DNA of 64,000 nucleotides from Betaproteobacteria bacterium (lineage in GTDB: Bacteria; Pseudomonadota; Gammaproteobacteria; Burkholderiales; Usitatibacteraceae): the NCBI GenBank assembly GCA_016720855.1, contig JADKJU010000001.1:303501-367500 (forward strand). The letters run 5' to 3'. Positions 31,995 to 40,896 of this stretch are shown piece after piece. The position numbers and the translations under genes were made by a program. Under the pieces are notes generated by a model that was given only the letters and a program-made list of their open reading frames with translations, was not told the origin of the DNA and did not search any database. Position 1 is the first letter of the stretch. Every line of letters begins with the position of its first letter.

Positions 31995-33785
31995 GTGGGC
32001 GAATATGCCGCACCCCTGAAGGACATGCAGTTCGTGCTTGAGCACGTGGTCGGCCTGGACCAGGTGAACACCTTGCCGGGGTGCGACGAGGTGACGCAGG
32101 ACGTGGTCGACGCGATCCTCGAGGAGGCGGCGAAGTTCGCGGGCGAGGTGCTCTCTCCCCTCAACGCGATCGGCGACAAGGTCGGCGCGACGTTCAAGGA
32201 TGGCGAGGTCACCACGCCGCCGGGATTCAAGGAGGCCTATCGCCAGTTCGTCGAGGGGGGCTGGGGCAGCATCATCACGCCACCGGAGTTCGGCGGGCAG
32301 GGTCTTCCTCACCTCCTGTCGACGCCCATCGAGGAGATGTGGGGCTCGGCCAACATCGCCTTCAAGCTCTGCCCGATGCTTACGGTGGGTGCCATCGAGG
32401 CGCTGCACAGCAACGCCTCCAGCGAGCTGAAGCAGCGCTTTCTTCCCCACATGGTGTCCGGGCAATGGACGGGGACCATGAATCTCACGGAGCCGCAGGC
32501 GGGCAGCGATCTTTCGCTCGTGCGCGCCAAGGCCGTCCCGCAAGCCGACGGGACATTCGGGATCACCGGGCAGAAGATCTTCATCACCTACGGCGAGCAG
32601 GACTACACCGAGAACATCGTGCACGCGGTACTCGCCCGCATCGAGGGTGCGCCCGAGGGCGTGAAGGGCATTTCGCTCTTCGTGGTGCCCAAGGTCCTCG
32701 TGAAGGCGGACGGCTCGCTCGGGGAGCGCAACAGCGTGAAGTGCGTGTCCATCGAGCACAAGATGGGCATCCACGCGAGCCCGACGGCGGTGATGGCCTA
32801 CGACAACGCCACCGGTCACCTCGTCGGCGAGGCCAACCGCGGCCTGGAATACATGTTCGTGATGATGAACGCCGCGCGCCTGGGCGTGGGGCTGGAGGGC
32901 GTGTCGCTCTCCGAACGCGCCTACCAGCGTGCGCGCGACTGGGCGAAGGACCGCCTGCAGGGCAGGCCCGTGGGCGTGGCGGGTGCGGCGAAGACCGCGC
33001 CCATCATCCAGCACCCCGACGTGAAGCGAATGCTCCTCACGATGAAGGCGAGCGCCGAGGCCACGCGCGCGCTGGCCTACCAGGTATCGGCTCTCCTGGA
33101 TCGTGCGCACAGGCATCCCGACGATGCCGAACGGCGCCACTGCCAAACGCTCGTCGATCTCCTCATCCCGGTCGTGAAGGGCTGGTCCACGGAGACGGCC
33201 ATCGAAGTCGCCTCCCTGGGCATCCAGGTGCACGGAGGGATGGGCTTCATCGAGGAAACGGGCGCCGCGCAGTACCTGCGCGACGCGCGCATCTCCACCA
33301 TCTACGAGGGCACCACCGGCATCCAGGCCAACGACCTCGTCGGGCGCAAGGTCGGGCGCGAGGCGGGCGTGACCATGAAGGCGCTCATCGTCGAGATGCG
33401 CGGAATCGTGGCGGAACTGGCCGGTTCGGACGACGCGGAACTGCGCGTGATCGGCGGCCGTCAGGCGAAGGCCCTCGACGCGCTCGAGCGGGCGACGGAC
33501 TGGATTGTCACGGTATTTCCGACCGACCCGGGCGCCGTGGCCGCCGGCTCGGTCTACTACCTCAAGCTCTGCGGCCTCGCCATCGGCGGCTGGATGATGG
33601 CGAGGGCAGCCGTCGCCGCAACCAAGCTGGCCGCAGCGGGGCAGGGCGACGCGGAGTTCCTGCGCGGCAAGCGGCTTACGGCGCGCTTCTATGCCGATCA
33701 CTTCCTGCCGCAGGTGGATGCCCTGGCCGAAACGTTCGTGTCCGGCGGGCAGCTCGTCAGGGCCGCGGAGGAAGCGCTGCTTTGA
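31995..33785 (+). CDS. Acyl-CoA dehydrogenase with C-terminal extension
   Basis: A 596-residue flavoprotein starting at GTG 31995 with AAGGAGA nine bases upstream. It contains MNLTEPQAGSDLSLVRAKA (FAD/substrate motif), YTENIVHAVLARI, and the active-site glutamate E438 in STIYEGTTGIQANDL. About 130 residues follow the core, the extension typical of large FadE-like dehydrogenases of Proteobacteria. It oxidises acyl-CoA to 2-enoyl-CoA and feeds electrons to the adjacent ETF. Chain-length preference cannot be read from sequence. Confidence 0.88.
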   Translation: MGEYAAPLKDMQFVLEHVVGLDQVNTLPGCDEVTQDVVDAILEEAAKFAGEVLSPLNAIGDKVGATFKDGEVTTPPGFKEAYRQFVEGGWGSIITPPEFGGQGLPHLLSTPIEEMWGSANIAFKLCPMLTVGAIEALHSNASSELKQRFLPHMVSGQWTGTMNLTEPQAGSDLSLVRAKAVPQADGTFGITGQKIFITYGEQDYTENIVHAVLARIEGAPEGVKGISLFVVPKVLVKADGSLGERNSVKCVSIEHKMGIHASPTAVMAYDNATGHLVGEANRGLEYMFVMMNAARLGVGLEGVSLSERAYQRARDWAKDRLQGRPVGVAGAAKTAPIIQHPDVKRMLLTMKASAEATRALAYQVSALLDRAHRHPDDAERRHCQTLVDLLIPVVKGWSTETAIEVASLGIQVHGGMGFIEETGAAQYLRDARISTIYEGTTGIQANDLVGRKVGREAGVTMKALIVEMRGIVAELAGSDDAELRVIGGRQAKALDALERATDWIVTVFPTDPGAVAAGSVYYLKLCGLAIGGWMMARAAVAATKLAAAGQGDAEFLRGKRLTARFYADHFLPQVDALAETFVSGGQLVRAAEEALL

Positions 33786-33868
33786 TCGAGGCCCTGCTGG
33801 TCTCGGCCGGCATCGTTGCGCTGGCCGAGATCGGCGTCCCGGCGCTGGGCTGAGTCCCCGGGTGGCCC

Positions 33869-34840
33869 TCAGGCCGCCACGGCCTGCCGGGCCGGGGATC
33901 CGGTGACGACCTCGTGGAAATAGCAGACCTGCGATCCCTCGTGCCCCTTCCACAGGTGCTTTGCCTCGAACATGGCGCGATCGGCATCCGCGAGCAGCCC
34001 CGCCTTGCCGGCTCCGAACCGGTACTCCGCGACCCCGCAGCACACCGTGAGCAGCAGTTCCTGCCCCGGCGCCGTCTCGCAAGGGCTCGCGGCGATCGCG
34101 GCCAGGATTCGCTCCATGACCATCTTGAGGGCGCGGTTGCGGTGCAGGCCCACGATGAATTCGTCGGCGCCCCACCGCGCCACCCAATCGCCGCGCCGCG
34201 TGTTGAGCTGCAGGATGGCCGCCATGTGCGAGATGCAGGCATCCCCCGCGCTGTGGCCATGTGCCTCGTTGATGGCCTTGAACCCGTTCAGGTCGAAGAA
34301 CGCGACCTGGAAGGACTCGAGGTCGCGCTCGGCACGCGCGATCTCCTCCACGAGACGCTTCTCGCCCGCGCGGCGATTGTAGATGCCGGTGAGGTCATCG
34401 GAATCGGCAACGCGCTCCAGGCGGTTGATCGTCTCGTTGAGCTGCGTGAGCGTGTATTGCGTGCCCTCCATGAGCCGTCCGGCCTGGTCCGGGAAATTGA
34501 CCGGCAGGTCGGGAAGCTTGCGGCTCTCGAGGTAGCCGCGCAGCGCCTCCGCCGTAAGCTCGACGGGAACCAGGATCTCGCGCAGCAGCCACATCGTGCC
34601 CAGGAACCCGGCGAACGAGGCGAGGACGAGGGCCGCCAGCAACGGGTACATCGTCGCCACGTCCGCCCGGGCGACGAGCAGGTAAACGATGAAGACCGCG
34701 AGCGGAGTCTGGGCACTCACGAATGCGGCCACCGCGAACTTGCGCGCGTAACTGTCGCGCAGGGCCGGGATCGCGATGAGGCGCCGGTAGATTTCCATGC
34801 GCCCGATGACGGTGGATCCGGACGGGATATTGCTGGGCAT
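33869..34840 (-). CDS. Membrane-bound GGDEF-domain protein with GADEF site
   Basis: A 323-residue protein: two membrane segments (about 36-58 and 64-86), a short linker and a GGDEF domain starting DSDDLTGIYNRRAGEKRL (147-164). The active-site loop is RWGADEFIV (GADEF at 224-228), so the second glycine is Ala; the metal-binding first Asp in FFDLNGFK is kept. Diguanylate cyclase activity is possible but the loop is atypical, and no RxxD inhibitory site is obvious. It is the last of five minus-strand genes after the valine genes. Confidence 0.78.
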   Translation of the reverse strand: MPSNIPSGSTVIGRMEIYRRLIAIPALRDSYARKFAVAAFVSAQTPLAVFIVYLLVARADVATMYPLLAALVLASFAGFLGTMWLLREILVPVELTAEALRGYLESRKLPDLPVNFPDQAGRLMEGTQYTLTQLNETINRLERVADSDDLTGIYNRRAGEKRLVEEIARAERDLESFQVAFFDLNGFKAINEAHGHSAGDACISHMAAILQLNTRRGDWVARWGADEFIVGLHRNRALKMVMERILAAIAASPCETAPGQELLLTVCCGVAEYRFGAGKAGLLADADRAMFEAKHLWKGHEGSQVCYFHEVVTGSPARQAVAA

Positions 34841-34893
34841 GGCGTGACTCCTCGGGGAACGTCCCTATTCTGGCGGTGTCCCCCCGGTTGGCG

Positions 34894-35793
34894 TCAACCC
34901 CCGATGGGGTTGCGAAGCGTGCCGATCGACTCGATCTCGGTTTCCAGCAGGTCGCCGGGCTTGAGGAACTCGGGGGGATTGCGGGCGAAACCCACCCCTT
35001 CGGGGGTGCCCGTCGAGATGACATCGCCGGCCTCGAGGGTCATGCCCAGGGACAGGTCGCTGATGAGGCGCGGCAGCTTGAAGTAGAGGAATTTCGTATT
35101 CGAGTCCTGCTTCGTGACCCCGTTCACCCGGCAGGTCACGCGCAGGTTGGCGTGGTCCAGGCTGTCGGCCGTCACCAGCACCGGGCCCATCGGACAGGTG
35201 CCGTCCAGGCTCTTGCCCTTGTGCCACTGGCCGCCGTGGCGGCGCTGCAGGTCGCGCCAGGAGACGTCGTTGATCACCGTGTAGCCAAAGACATGGTTCA
35301 TCGCGTCCTCGGCCTTGATGTTCTTGCCGCCGGGGCCGATCACCACGCCCAGCTCCACTTCCCAGTCCAGGGACGTGGAGATCGCCGGGTCGAAGGGAAC
35401 GGGGTCGAAGGGGCCGGTGACCGCCGTCGGCGCCTTGCTGAAGAAGACGGGCCATTGCGGCAACTCGCGGTTGTCCTGGAGCTTCTTGGCGCCTTCCTCG
35501 AAATGCTCGAGGTAGTTCCAGCCGACGCAGAAGACGTTCTTGGCCGGGCGCGGAATGGGCGCATGCAGCTTCACCTCCGTCATCGCCACGGCTCCGGCGG
35601 GGGGCTTCGCGGCCAGGGCGTCGAGAGCCTTCCGCGCCGGCGCGCCGCCCCGGATGATACCGAGCATCGTGGAGAAGTCCACGTCCGGCGTGGCCGCCAC
35701 GTGGGCTGGAATGTCGATGATGCGGTTGCCTTCGACGACGACGCCGGGGCGAGGGGTGCCGCCCGTGGCGGGGGAGTAGGTGACGAGTTTCAA
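34894..35793 (-). CDS. Fumarylacetoacetate hydrolase-family protein
   Basis: A 299-residue FAH-fold enzyme. The metal-binding acids are visible in SLDWEVELGVVIG (D143, E145, E147) and the C-terminal SLGMTLEAGDVISTGTPEGVGF is diagnostic. Members hydrolyse or decarboxylate 2,4-dioxo acids such as acylpyruvates or homoprotocatechuate intermediates. Placed downstream of mmsA-mmsB-echA; exact substrate unknown. Confidence 0.8.
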   Translation of the reverse strand: MKLVTYSPATGGTPRPGVVVEGNRIIDIPAHVAATPDVDFSTMLGIIRGGAPARKALDALAAKPPAGAVAMTEVKLHAPIPRPAKNVFCVGWNYLEHFEEGAKKLQDNRELPQWPVFFSKAPTAVTGPFDPVPFDPAISTSLDWEVELGVVIGPGGKNIKAEDAMNHVFGYTVINDVSWRDLQRRHGGQWHKGKSLDGTCPMGPVLVTADSLDHANLRVTCRVNGVTKQDSNTKFLYFKLPRLISDLSLGMTLEAGDVISTGTPEGVGFARNPPEFLKPGDLLETEIESIGTLRNPIGG

Positions 35794-35844
35794 GGCGTTT
35801 CTCCTGGGGTGTCAGCGATGATGCGTGGGCGTCGGGCCGGCCAT

Positions 35845-36612
35845 TCAGTCGTTCTTCCAGGCGGGGGCGCGTTTCTCGAGGAATGCGCTTACCCCCTCGA
35901 GCTGGTCGGAATGGTCGAAGAGGTCCATGAAGCGCTCGCGCTCGAGGGCGAGACCCGCACGGCGCGGGACGGCATTGCGCGCATTGTGGATGAGACTCTT
36001 GCAGTATTCGACGGAGCGCGGCGAAAGCGTCGCCACGCGCGCGGCCATGGCCATCGCCTTCGCCAGTCCCTGGCCTTTCTCGGCCACTTCCTCGACGAGG
36101 CCGATGCGCAGCGCCGTGGCGGCATCCACGCGCTCGTTCGTGAGGATCATGCGCTTGGCCCAGCCTTCGCCCACGAGGCCCGGCAGGTTCTGGGTGCCGC
36201 AGCCGGCAGGCAGGAGCCCCACGGCAGGTTCGGGCAGCGCCATCTGCGCGTGGGACTCCGCGATGCGGATGTCGCAGGCGAGGCAGCATTCCAGTCCGCC
36301 GCCCATGGCATAGCCGTTGATCGCGGCGATGGTGACGAAGCGGGCGTTCATCAGCGCCTCGAACGCCGAGCCGAAGCAGGCGATGAAGTGACGGGCGTAG
36401 ACCTTGTCCTCGGCGAACTTCTTCAGGTCGGCGCCGGCGGAAAAGAACTTCTCGCCCGCGCCGGTGATGACGGCGGCATAGACGGAGCGGTTGGCGACGA
36501 GCTCCGCGACCAGGTTTTCCAGGACGCGCAAGTCCTCGGGCGTCCAGGTGTTGGCCGGCGGGTTGTCCAGGGTGATGACGGCGGTGTGGGCTTCGAGGCG
36601 GTGGGTGATCAT
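35845..36612 (-). CDS. Enoyl-CoA hydratase
   Basis: A 255-residue crotonase with both catalytic glutamates: E108 in GGGLECCLACD and E128 in LPEPAVGLLPAGCGTQ; GAGEKFFSAGADLKKF is the CoA loop. ATG 36612 overlaps the mmsB stop as ATGA. In the valine pathway such an enzyme hydrates methacrylyl-CoA to 3-hydroxyisobutyryl-CoA, which fits the neighbours mmsA and mmsB. No dedicated 3-hydroxyisobutyryl-CoA hydrolase is seen here. Confidence 0.85.
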   Translation of the reverse strand: MITHRLEAHTAVITLDNPPANTWTPEDLRVLENLVAELVANRSVYAAVITGAGEKFFSAGADLKKFAEDKVYARHFIACFGSAFEALMNARFVTIAAINGYAMGGGLECCLACDIRIAESHAQMALPEPAVGLLPAGCGTQNLPGLVGEGWAKRMILTNERVDAATALRIGLVEEVAEKGQGLAKAMAMAARVATLSPRSVEYCKSLIHNARNAVPRRAGLALERERFMDLFDHSDQLEGVSAFLEKRAPAWKND

Positions 36613-37520
36613 CGGTCGGTGGGGCCTTGCGGGCCGGTTGCCTTGAGGTATTGGAGGATGACGCTGGAGAAGTCCTTGCCCCCGTGCCCGTCGGCCGAGT
36701 GCTTCTGGTACACCTGCTGCGCGATCGCGCCCAGCAGCACCGGCACCTTCGCGCTCCTGGCCGCATCCGTGACCAGGGACAGGTCCTTGAGCATGAGGTC
36801 CGCCCCGAAGCCGCCGGTGTATCCCCGCGACGCAGGGGCGTTCTCGAGTACGCCGGGGTAGGGATTGTAGGTGTCGGAGCTCCAGCAACGGCCGCTGGAC
36901 GTGTTCACGATCCCGGCGAACACCTTCGCGTCCATGCCGAGCGCGGTGGCGAGCGTCATGGCTTCCGAGGTCGCGATCATCTCCACCGCGAGCATCATGT
37001 TGTTGCAGATCTTGGCCACCTGCCCGTTGCCGCTGCCGCCGCAATGGACGATGTTGGTTCCCATGCAGGAGAGCACCGCCCGGGCCGCCTCGAAGTCCTT
37101 CGCGGACCCGCCGACCATGAAGGTGAGGGTGCCGGCCTCGGCGCCGGCGGTGCCGCCGGAGACCGGCGCATCGACCATGGGCAGGCCCCGGGCCAGCGCG
37201 TCGAAGGCGACCTCGCGGGCGGTGAGCGGGTCGATGGTCGAGCTGTCGATGAGGAGCGTGCCGGCCTTCGCGTGCGCGATCACGCCGGACTCGCCGCAAT
37301 AGACGGTGCGAACGTGAGGCGAGGAGGGCAGCATCGTGATCACGACATCGACGTCCGAGACGCATTCGGCGATGGAGCCCGCGCGCTCGGCGCCGTGCGA
37401 GGCGGCCTTGGCGGCCAGTGCCGGCACCACGTCGTGCGCCTTCACTGTGTGGCCGTGCTTGAGGAGGTTACGGCACATGGGATTGCCCATGTTGCCCAGA
37501 CCGATGAAACCGATCTTCAT
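36609..37520 (-). CDS. mmsB: 3-hydroxyisobutyrate dehydrogenase
   Basis: A 303-residue beta-hydroxyacid dehydrogenase: MKIGFIGLGNMGNPM (NAD Rossmann), DAPVSGGTAGAEAGTL (substrate binding) and catalytic Lys170 in GGSGNGQVAKICNNM. It oxidises 3-hydroxyisobutyrate to methylmalonate semialdehyde. Starts five bases after mmsA and overlaps the hydratase gene, so the three genes form a tight valine operon. Confidence 0.92.
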   Translation of the reverse strand: MKIGFIGLGNMGNPMCRNLLKHGHTVKAHDVVPALAAKAASHGAERAGSIAECVSDVDVVITMLPSSPHVRTVYCGESGVIAHAKAGTLLIDSSTIDPLTAREVAFDALARGLPMVDAPVSGGTAGAEAGTLTFMVGGSAKDFEAARAVLSCMGTNIVHCGGSGNGQVAKICNNMMLAVEMIATSEAMTLATALGMDAKVFAGIVNTSSGRCWSSDTYNPYPGVLENAPASRGYTGGFGADLMLKDLSLVTDAARSAKVPVLLGAIAQQVYQKHSADGHGGKDFSSVILQYLKATGPQGPTDR

Positions 37521-37525
37521 CGCCG

Positions 37526-39052
37526 CTACTTCAGGCTGATGGTGGTGTTGACCGCGCCGGCCGTCGCCGCGTCGTCGAACCAGCGCGCCGTGACCGTCTT
37601 CACCTGCGTGTAGAACTGCATCACCTGCTTGCCGTAGGGGCCCAGGTCGCCGAGCTTGGAGCCGCGCGAACCGGTGAAGCTGAAGTAGGGCACCGGCACC
37701 GGAATGGGCACGTTGATGCCGACCTGTCCCACGTCGATCTCGTACTGGAACTTGCGCGCCGCGGCGCCGGACTGCGTGAAGATGCCCGTGCCGTTGCCGA
37801 AGGGGTTGGCGTTGATGAAGGCGATGGCCTCGTCCAGAGTATCCACGGAGACGATGCACAGCACCGGGCCGAAGATCTCCTCCTTGTAGATGGTCATGGA
37901 CGTCTTCACGCCGGAAAAGACCGTGGGCCCGATGAAGTTGCCGTCGGGATAGCCGGGCACCTTGAGGCCTCGCCCGTCGAGTTCGAGCTTCGCGCCTTCC
38001 TTCACGCCCGCGTCCACCAGCGTGCCCACGCGCGCCAGCGCCGCCTTCGAGATGAGGGGCCCGAGGTCCGCACCCGCTTCCGTGCCGCAGGTCACCTTGA
38101 GCGTCTTCGCCTTCGCCACGATGTCGGGGATCCACTCGTTCGCCCTGCCGACGAGCACGCACACGCTGATGGCCATGCAACGCTGTCCGGCAGCGCCGAA
38201 GCCCGCGCCCACCACGGCGTTCAGGGACTGCTCCTTCGAGGCGTCGGGCAGCACCGCCGCGTGATTCTTGGCGCCCATCATGCATTGCGCGCGCTTGCCG
38301 TGCGTGGAGGCGAGGTTGTAAACGTGCGTGCCGACATGGGTCGAGCCCACGAAGGACACGGCGCGCACCTCCGGATGGGAACACAGCGTATCCACGGCGA
38401 CCTTGCCGCCGTGCACGACGTTGAGCACGCCCCTGGGCAAGCCGGCCTCCAGCGCGAGTTCCGCCAGCAGCATGGGCGTCATCGGATCCTGCTCGGAGGG
38501 CTTGAGGACGAACGTGTTGCCGCAGACGATCGCCATGGGAAACATCCACAGCGGGATCATCGCGGGAAAGTTGAAGGGCGTGATGCCGACGCACACGCCG
38601 ATGGGCTGGCGGATCGCGTACACGTCCACGCCGTTGGCCACCTGTTCGAGATGCTCGCCCATCTGGATGGAGCCGACGGAACAGGCGTGCTCCACGACCT
38701 CGAGCCCGCGGAAGACGTCGCCTTCGGCGTCGGCCAGCGTCTTGCCCTGCTCGCGCGTGAGGCAGGCGGCGAGCTTCGCCATGTCGCGCCGGATGAGCGC
38801 CTGGAACCGCAGCATCACGCGCATGCGCGCGCCCACCGGCGTGTGCTTCCAGGTCGCGTAGGCCGTCGCCGCGGCAGCCACGGCGGCGTCGAGTTCGGCG
38901 GGCGTGGCGAAAGGCACCCGGGCGAGGACCTGCTGCGTGGCGGGGTTAACCACATCCTTCCATTCGGTGCTCTTCGAATCGACGAACTCGCCGTCGATGA
39001 GCAACTTCACGGCGGGAACGGCCTGCGCGACGGCCTGGAAGCTTGCGGCCAT
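37526..39052 (-). CDS. mmsA: Methylmalonate-semialdehyde dehydrogenase (CoA-acylating)
   Basis: A 508-residue aldehyde dehydrogenase with ITPFNFPAMIPLWMFPMAIVCGN, FVGSTHVGTHVY and the catalytic cysteine C292 in GAAGQRCMAIS, the MmsA-type signature. It converts methylmalonate semialdehyde to propionyl-CoA, linking valine catabolism to the prpE/acuI/IcmF chemistry elsewhere in the window. First gene of the minus-strand operon. Confidence 0.92.
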   Translation of the reverse strand: MAASFQAVAQAVPAVKLLIDGEFVDSKSTEWKDVVNPATQQVLARVPFATPAELDAAVAAAATAYATWKHTPVGARMRVMLRFQALIRRDMAKLAACLTREQGKTLADAEGDVFRGLEVVEHACSVGSIQMGEHLEQVANGVDVYAIRQPIGVCVGITPFNFPAMIPLWMFPMAIVCGNTFVLKPSEQDPMTPMLLAELALEAGLPRGVLNVVHGGKVAVDTLCSHPEVRAVSFVGSTHVGTHVYNLASTHGKRAQCMMGAKNHAAVLPDASKEQSLNAVVGAGFGAAGQRCMAISVCVLVGRANEWIPDIVAKAKTLKVTCGTEAGADLGPLISKAALARVGTLVDAGVKEGAKLELDGRGLKVPGYPDGNFIGPTVFSGVKTSMTIYKEEIFGPVLCIVSVDTLDEAIAFINANPFGNGTGIFTQSGAAARKFQYEIDVGQVGINVPIPVPVPYFSFTGSRGSKLGDLGPYGKQVMQFYTQVKTVTARWFDDAATAGAVNTTISLK

Positions 39053-39123
39053 GGAATTCTCCTCGGAGTCGTCCGCCGGCGGGGCGGGCGGGGGGGTGTT
39101 TCGGGTCGGGAAGCGTTACGGCG

Positions 39124-39129
39124 ATTATA
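39124..39129 (-). promoter_or_regulatory. Candidate -10 box for mmsA operon
   Basis: Read on the minus strand this is TATAAT, placed 72 bases before the mmsA start. A convincing -35 box was not seen. The palindromic operator of the divergent GntR gene lies 56 bases further upstream. Confidence 0.35.
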
Positions 39130-39176
39130 AGTCTTGGCGCCGATCCGGCTGTGGCTGCGGTGCCGGGTGACGGGGC

Positions 39177-39204
39177 TTGATATTCATATCGTATACGATA
39201 TGCT
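39177..39204 (+). promoter_or_regulatory. GntR-type operator (perfect 18-bp palindrome) within the regulator promoter
   Basis: CATATCGTATACGATATG at 39185-39202 is a perfect palindrome with the GTATAC core common to FadR/VanR-type GntR operators. It is enclosed by a plausible promoter, TTGATA at 39177-39182 and TATGCT at 39199-39204 (16-base spacing). The regulator is therefore expected to repress itself, and possibly the divergent mmsA operon. Confidence 0.65.
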
Positions 39205-39214
39205 GATGCCCGCC

Positions 39215-39922
39215 ATGTTCCCCTGGATCCGACACCCGACTCCGTCATCGATCGCCTCCGTTCGCGATGTTTCGCTCGCGAAGGTGGTGCGCGACGACAT
39301 CCTGGGCATCATCCTGCGCGGGGAACTCGCGCCGGGAAGCCGGATCAACGAGCCGGACGTGGCCGGGCGCCTCGGCGTGTCGCGCGTGCCGGTGCGCGAG
39401 GCGCTGCGCGAGCTCGAGGCCACGGGCCTGGTCGTCTCGCGCAAGAACGCGGGGGTGTTCGTCCGCGAACTCGCCCCAGGCGAGGTGACGGATCTCTACG
39501 AGTTGCGGGGGGTGCTCGACGGCCATGCCGGCACGCGCGCCGCGGCGCTCGCCGAGGTGCCGCGCAGGGCGCTGTCCCGGTTCCTCGATACCGCCACGGC
39601 GGCGATGCGCAAGGCGGCGCGCCGCGGGGACGTGCCTGCGTACTATGCGGAGAACCTGCGCTTTCACTGGGCCATCGTGGAGGCGGCGGGCAACGGCAAG
39701 CTCTCGGACACCTACCGGGGCATCGTCCAGCACCTGCATCTCTGGCGGCTGAAGAACCTCGCCCAGCCCGTGGGCATGGCCGCCTCCATCGCCGAGCACG
39801 ACGCGATCGCGAAGGCCATCCGCGAGGCCGACCCGGCACGCGTGGGCGGACTCCTGACCAACCACGTAAGCGCCGCACGCCAGCGTCTCGAAACCCACCT
39901 CTCGGAGGAAAGATCATCATGA
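39215..39922 (+). CDS. GntR-family (FCD domain) transcriptional regulator
   Basis: About 235 residues: N-terminal winged helix with VVRDDILGIILRGELAPGSRINEPDVAGRLGVSRVPVREALRELEATGLV, and an FCD ligand domain with ELRGVLDGHA, LRFHWAIVEAAGN and EHDAIAKAI containing the conserved Asp/His residues. The upstream ATGs at 39200 and 39206 lie in the operator/-10 box; ATG 39215 is used, which would be nearly leaderless. Its stop overlaps the start of the Bug receptor gene (ATGA), so it probably controls the receptor, MmgE/PrpD and dehydrogenase genes. Confidence 0.8.
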   Translation: MFPWIRHPTPSSIASVRDVSLAKVVRDDILGIILRGELAPGSRINEPDVAGRLGVSRVPVREALRELEATGLVVSRKNAGVFVRELAPGEVTDLYELRGVLDGHAGTRAAALAEVPRRALSRFLDTATAAMRKAARRGDVPAYYAENLRFHWAIVEAAGNGKLSDTYRGIVQHLHLWRLKNLAQPVGMAASIAEHDAIAKAIREADPARVGGLLTNHVSAARQRLETHLSEERSS

Positions 39923-40893
39923 GATCGCGCTGCTTCGCCCTTGCCGCCTCGATTCTCGCCGCCGTCCTGTTGCCGGGCATTGCTGGCGCGCAGGGCTACC
40001 CGAACAAGACGGTCAAGATCGTCGCCCCCGTGCAACCGGGGGGAGGCGTGGACCTGGTCGGCCGCACCGTAGCCGAACAGCTCACGCGCACGATGGGCCA
40101 GTCGTTCATCGTCGAGAACCTCTCCGGGGGCGGCGGCGTGATCGCCTCCCAGGTGGTGGCACGGGCCGCGCCGGACGGGTACACGCTGATGGTGGGCTAC
40201 GTGGCCACCCACGGCACCAATCCTGCGGTTCGCAAGGTGCCTTATGACGCCGTGAAGGATTTCACCGCGATCGCGATGGTGGGCGGCACCCCCAACGTGC
40301 TGGTCGTGCACCCCTCGGTGCCGGTGAAGAACCTCGAGGAATTCGTCGAGTACGCGAAGGCGAATGGCGGGAAGCTGAGCTACGGCTCGGCGGGGCAGGG
40401 TACGCTCACGCATCTGGCGATGGAGCAGTTCAAGGCCGCCTCGGGCATCGATGCCACGCACGCGGCCTACCGCGGCATCGGTCCGGCGATCACCGACCTC
40501 CTGGGCGGACAGACTCAATTGATGATGCCGGGGCTGGCGGCGGCCATTCCGCACATCAGGGCCGGCAAGATGCGCCCCCTCGCGGTCACCGGCCTCAAGC
40601 GCCACCCGCTGCTGCCGGACGTGCCCACCTTCGAGGAATCGGGCTACAAGGGCTTCGACGGCGTGCAGTGGTACGGCATCGTCGGCCCGGCGAAGATGCC
40701 GGAGGCGGTGACGCGCAGGCTGAACGAGGAGATCAACAAGGCGCTGGCCGACCCGGCGCTTCGCACCCGGCTCGCCGGAGAGGCCCTGGAGCCGATGCCG
40801 ATGTCCCCGGAGGAGTTCGGCCGTTTCATCCAGGCCGACATCGCGCGCTGGAGCGCGCTTGCCCGCGATCGCAAGATCTCCCTCGAGAACTGA
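39919..40893 (+). CDS. Bug-family tripartite tricarboxylate transporter receptor
   Basis: A 324-residue periplasmic binding protein with signal peptide MRSRCFALAASILAAVLLPGIAGAQ, then YPNKTVKIVAPVQPGGGVDLVGR, GQSFIVENLSGGGGVIASQVVARAAPDGYTL, and PAKMPEAVTRRLNEEINKAL, all Bug/TctC signatures. No TctA/TctB membrane genes are adjacent, as for most orphan Bug proteins in Burkholderiales. Ligand probably an organic acid handled by the following enzymes. Confidence 0.85.
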   Translation: MRSRCFALAASILAAVLLPGIAGAQGYPNKTVKIVAPVQPGGGVDLVGRTVAEQLTRTMGQSFIVENLSGGGGVIASQVVARAAPDGYTLMVGYVATHGTNPAVRKVPYDAVKDFTAIAMVGGTPNVLVVHPSVPVKNLEEFVEYAKANGGKLSYGSAGQGTLTHLAMEQFKAASGIDATHAAYRGIGPAITDLLGGQTQLMMPGLAAAIPHIRAGKMRPLAVTGLKRHPLLPDVPTFEESGYKGFDGVQWYGIVGPAKMPEAVTRRLNEEINKALADPALRTRLAGEALEPMPMSPEEFGRFIQADIARWSALARDRKISLEN

Positions 40894-40896
40894 ACG

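Noticed and set aside
33691..33906. Short frame overlapping the acyl-CoA dehydrogenase end
   Set aside because: Arg/Pro-rich shadow of the dehydrogenase 3' end without ribosome site or conserved motif.
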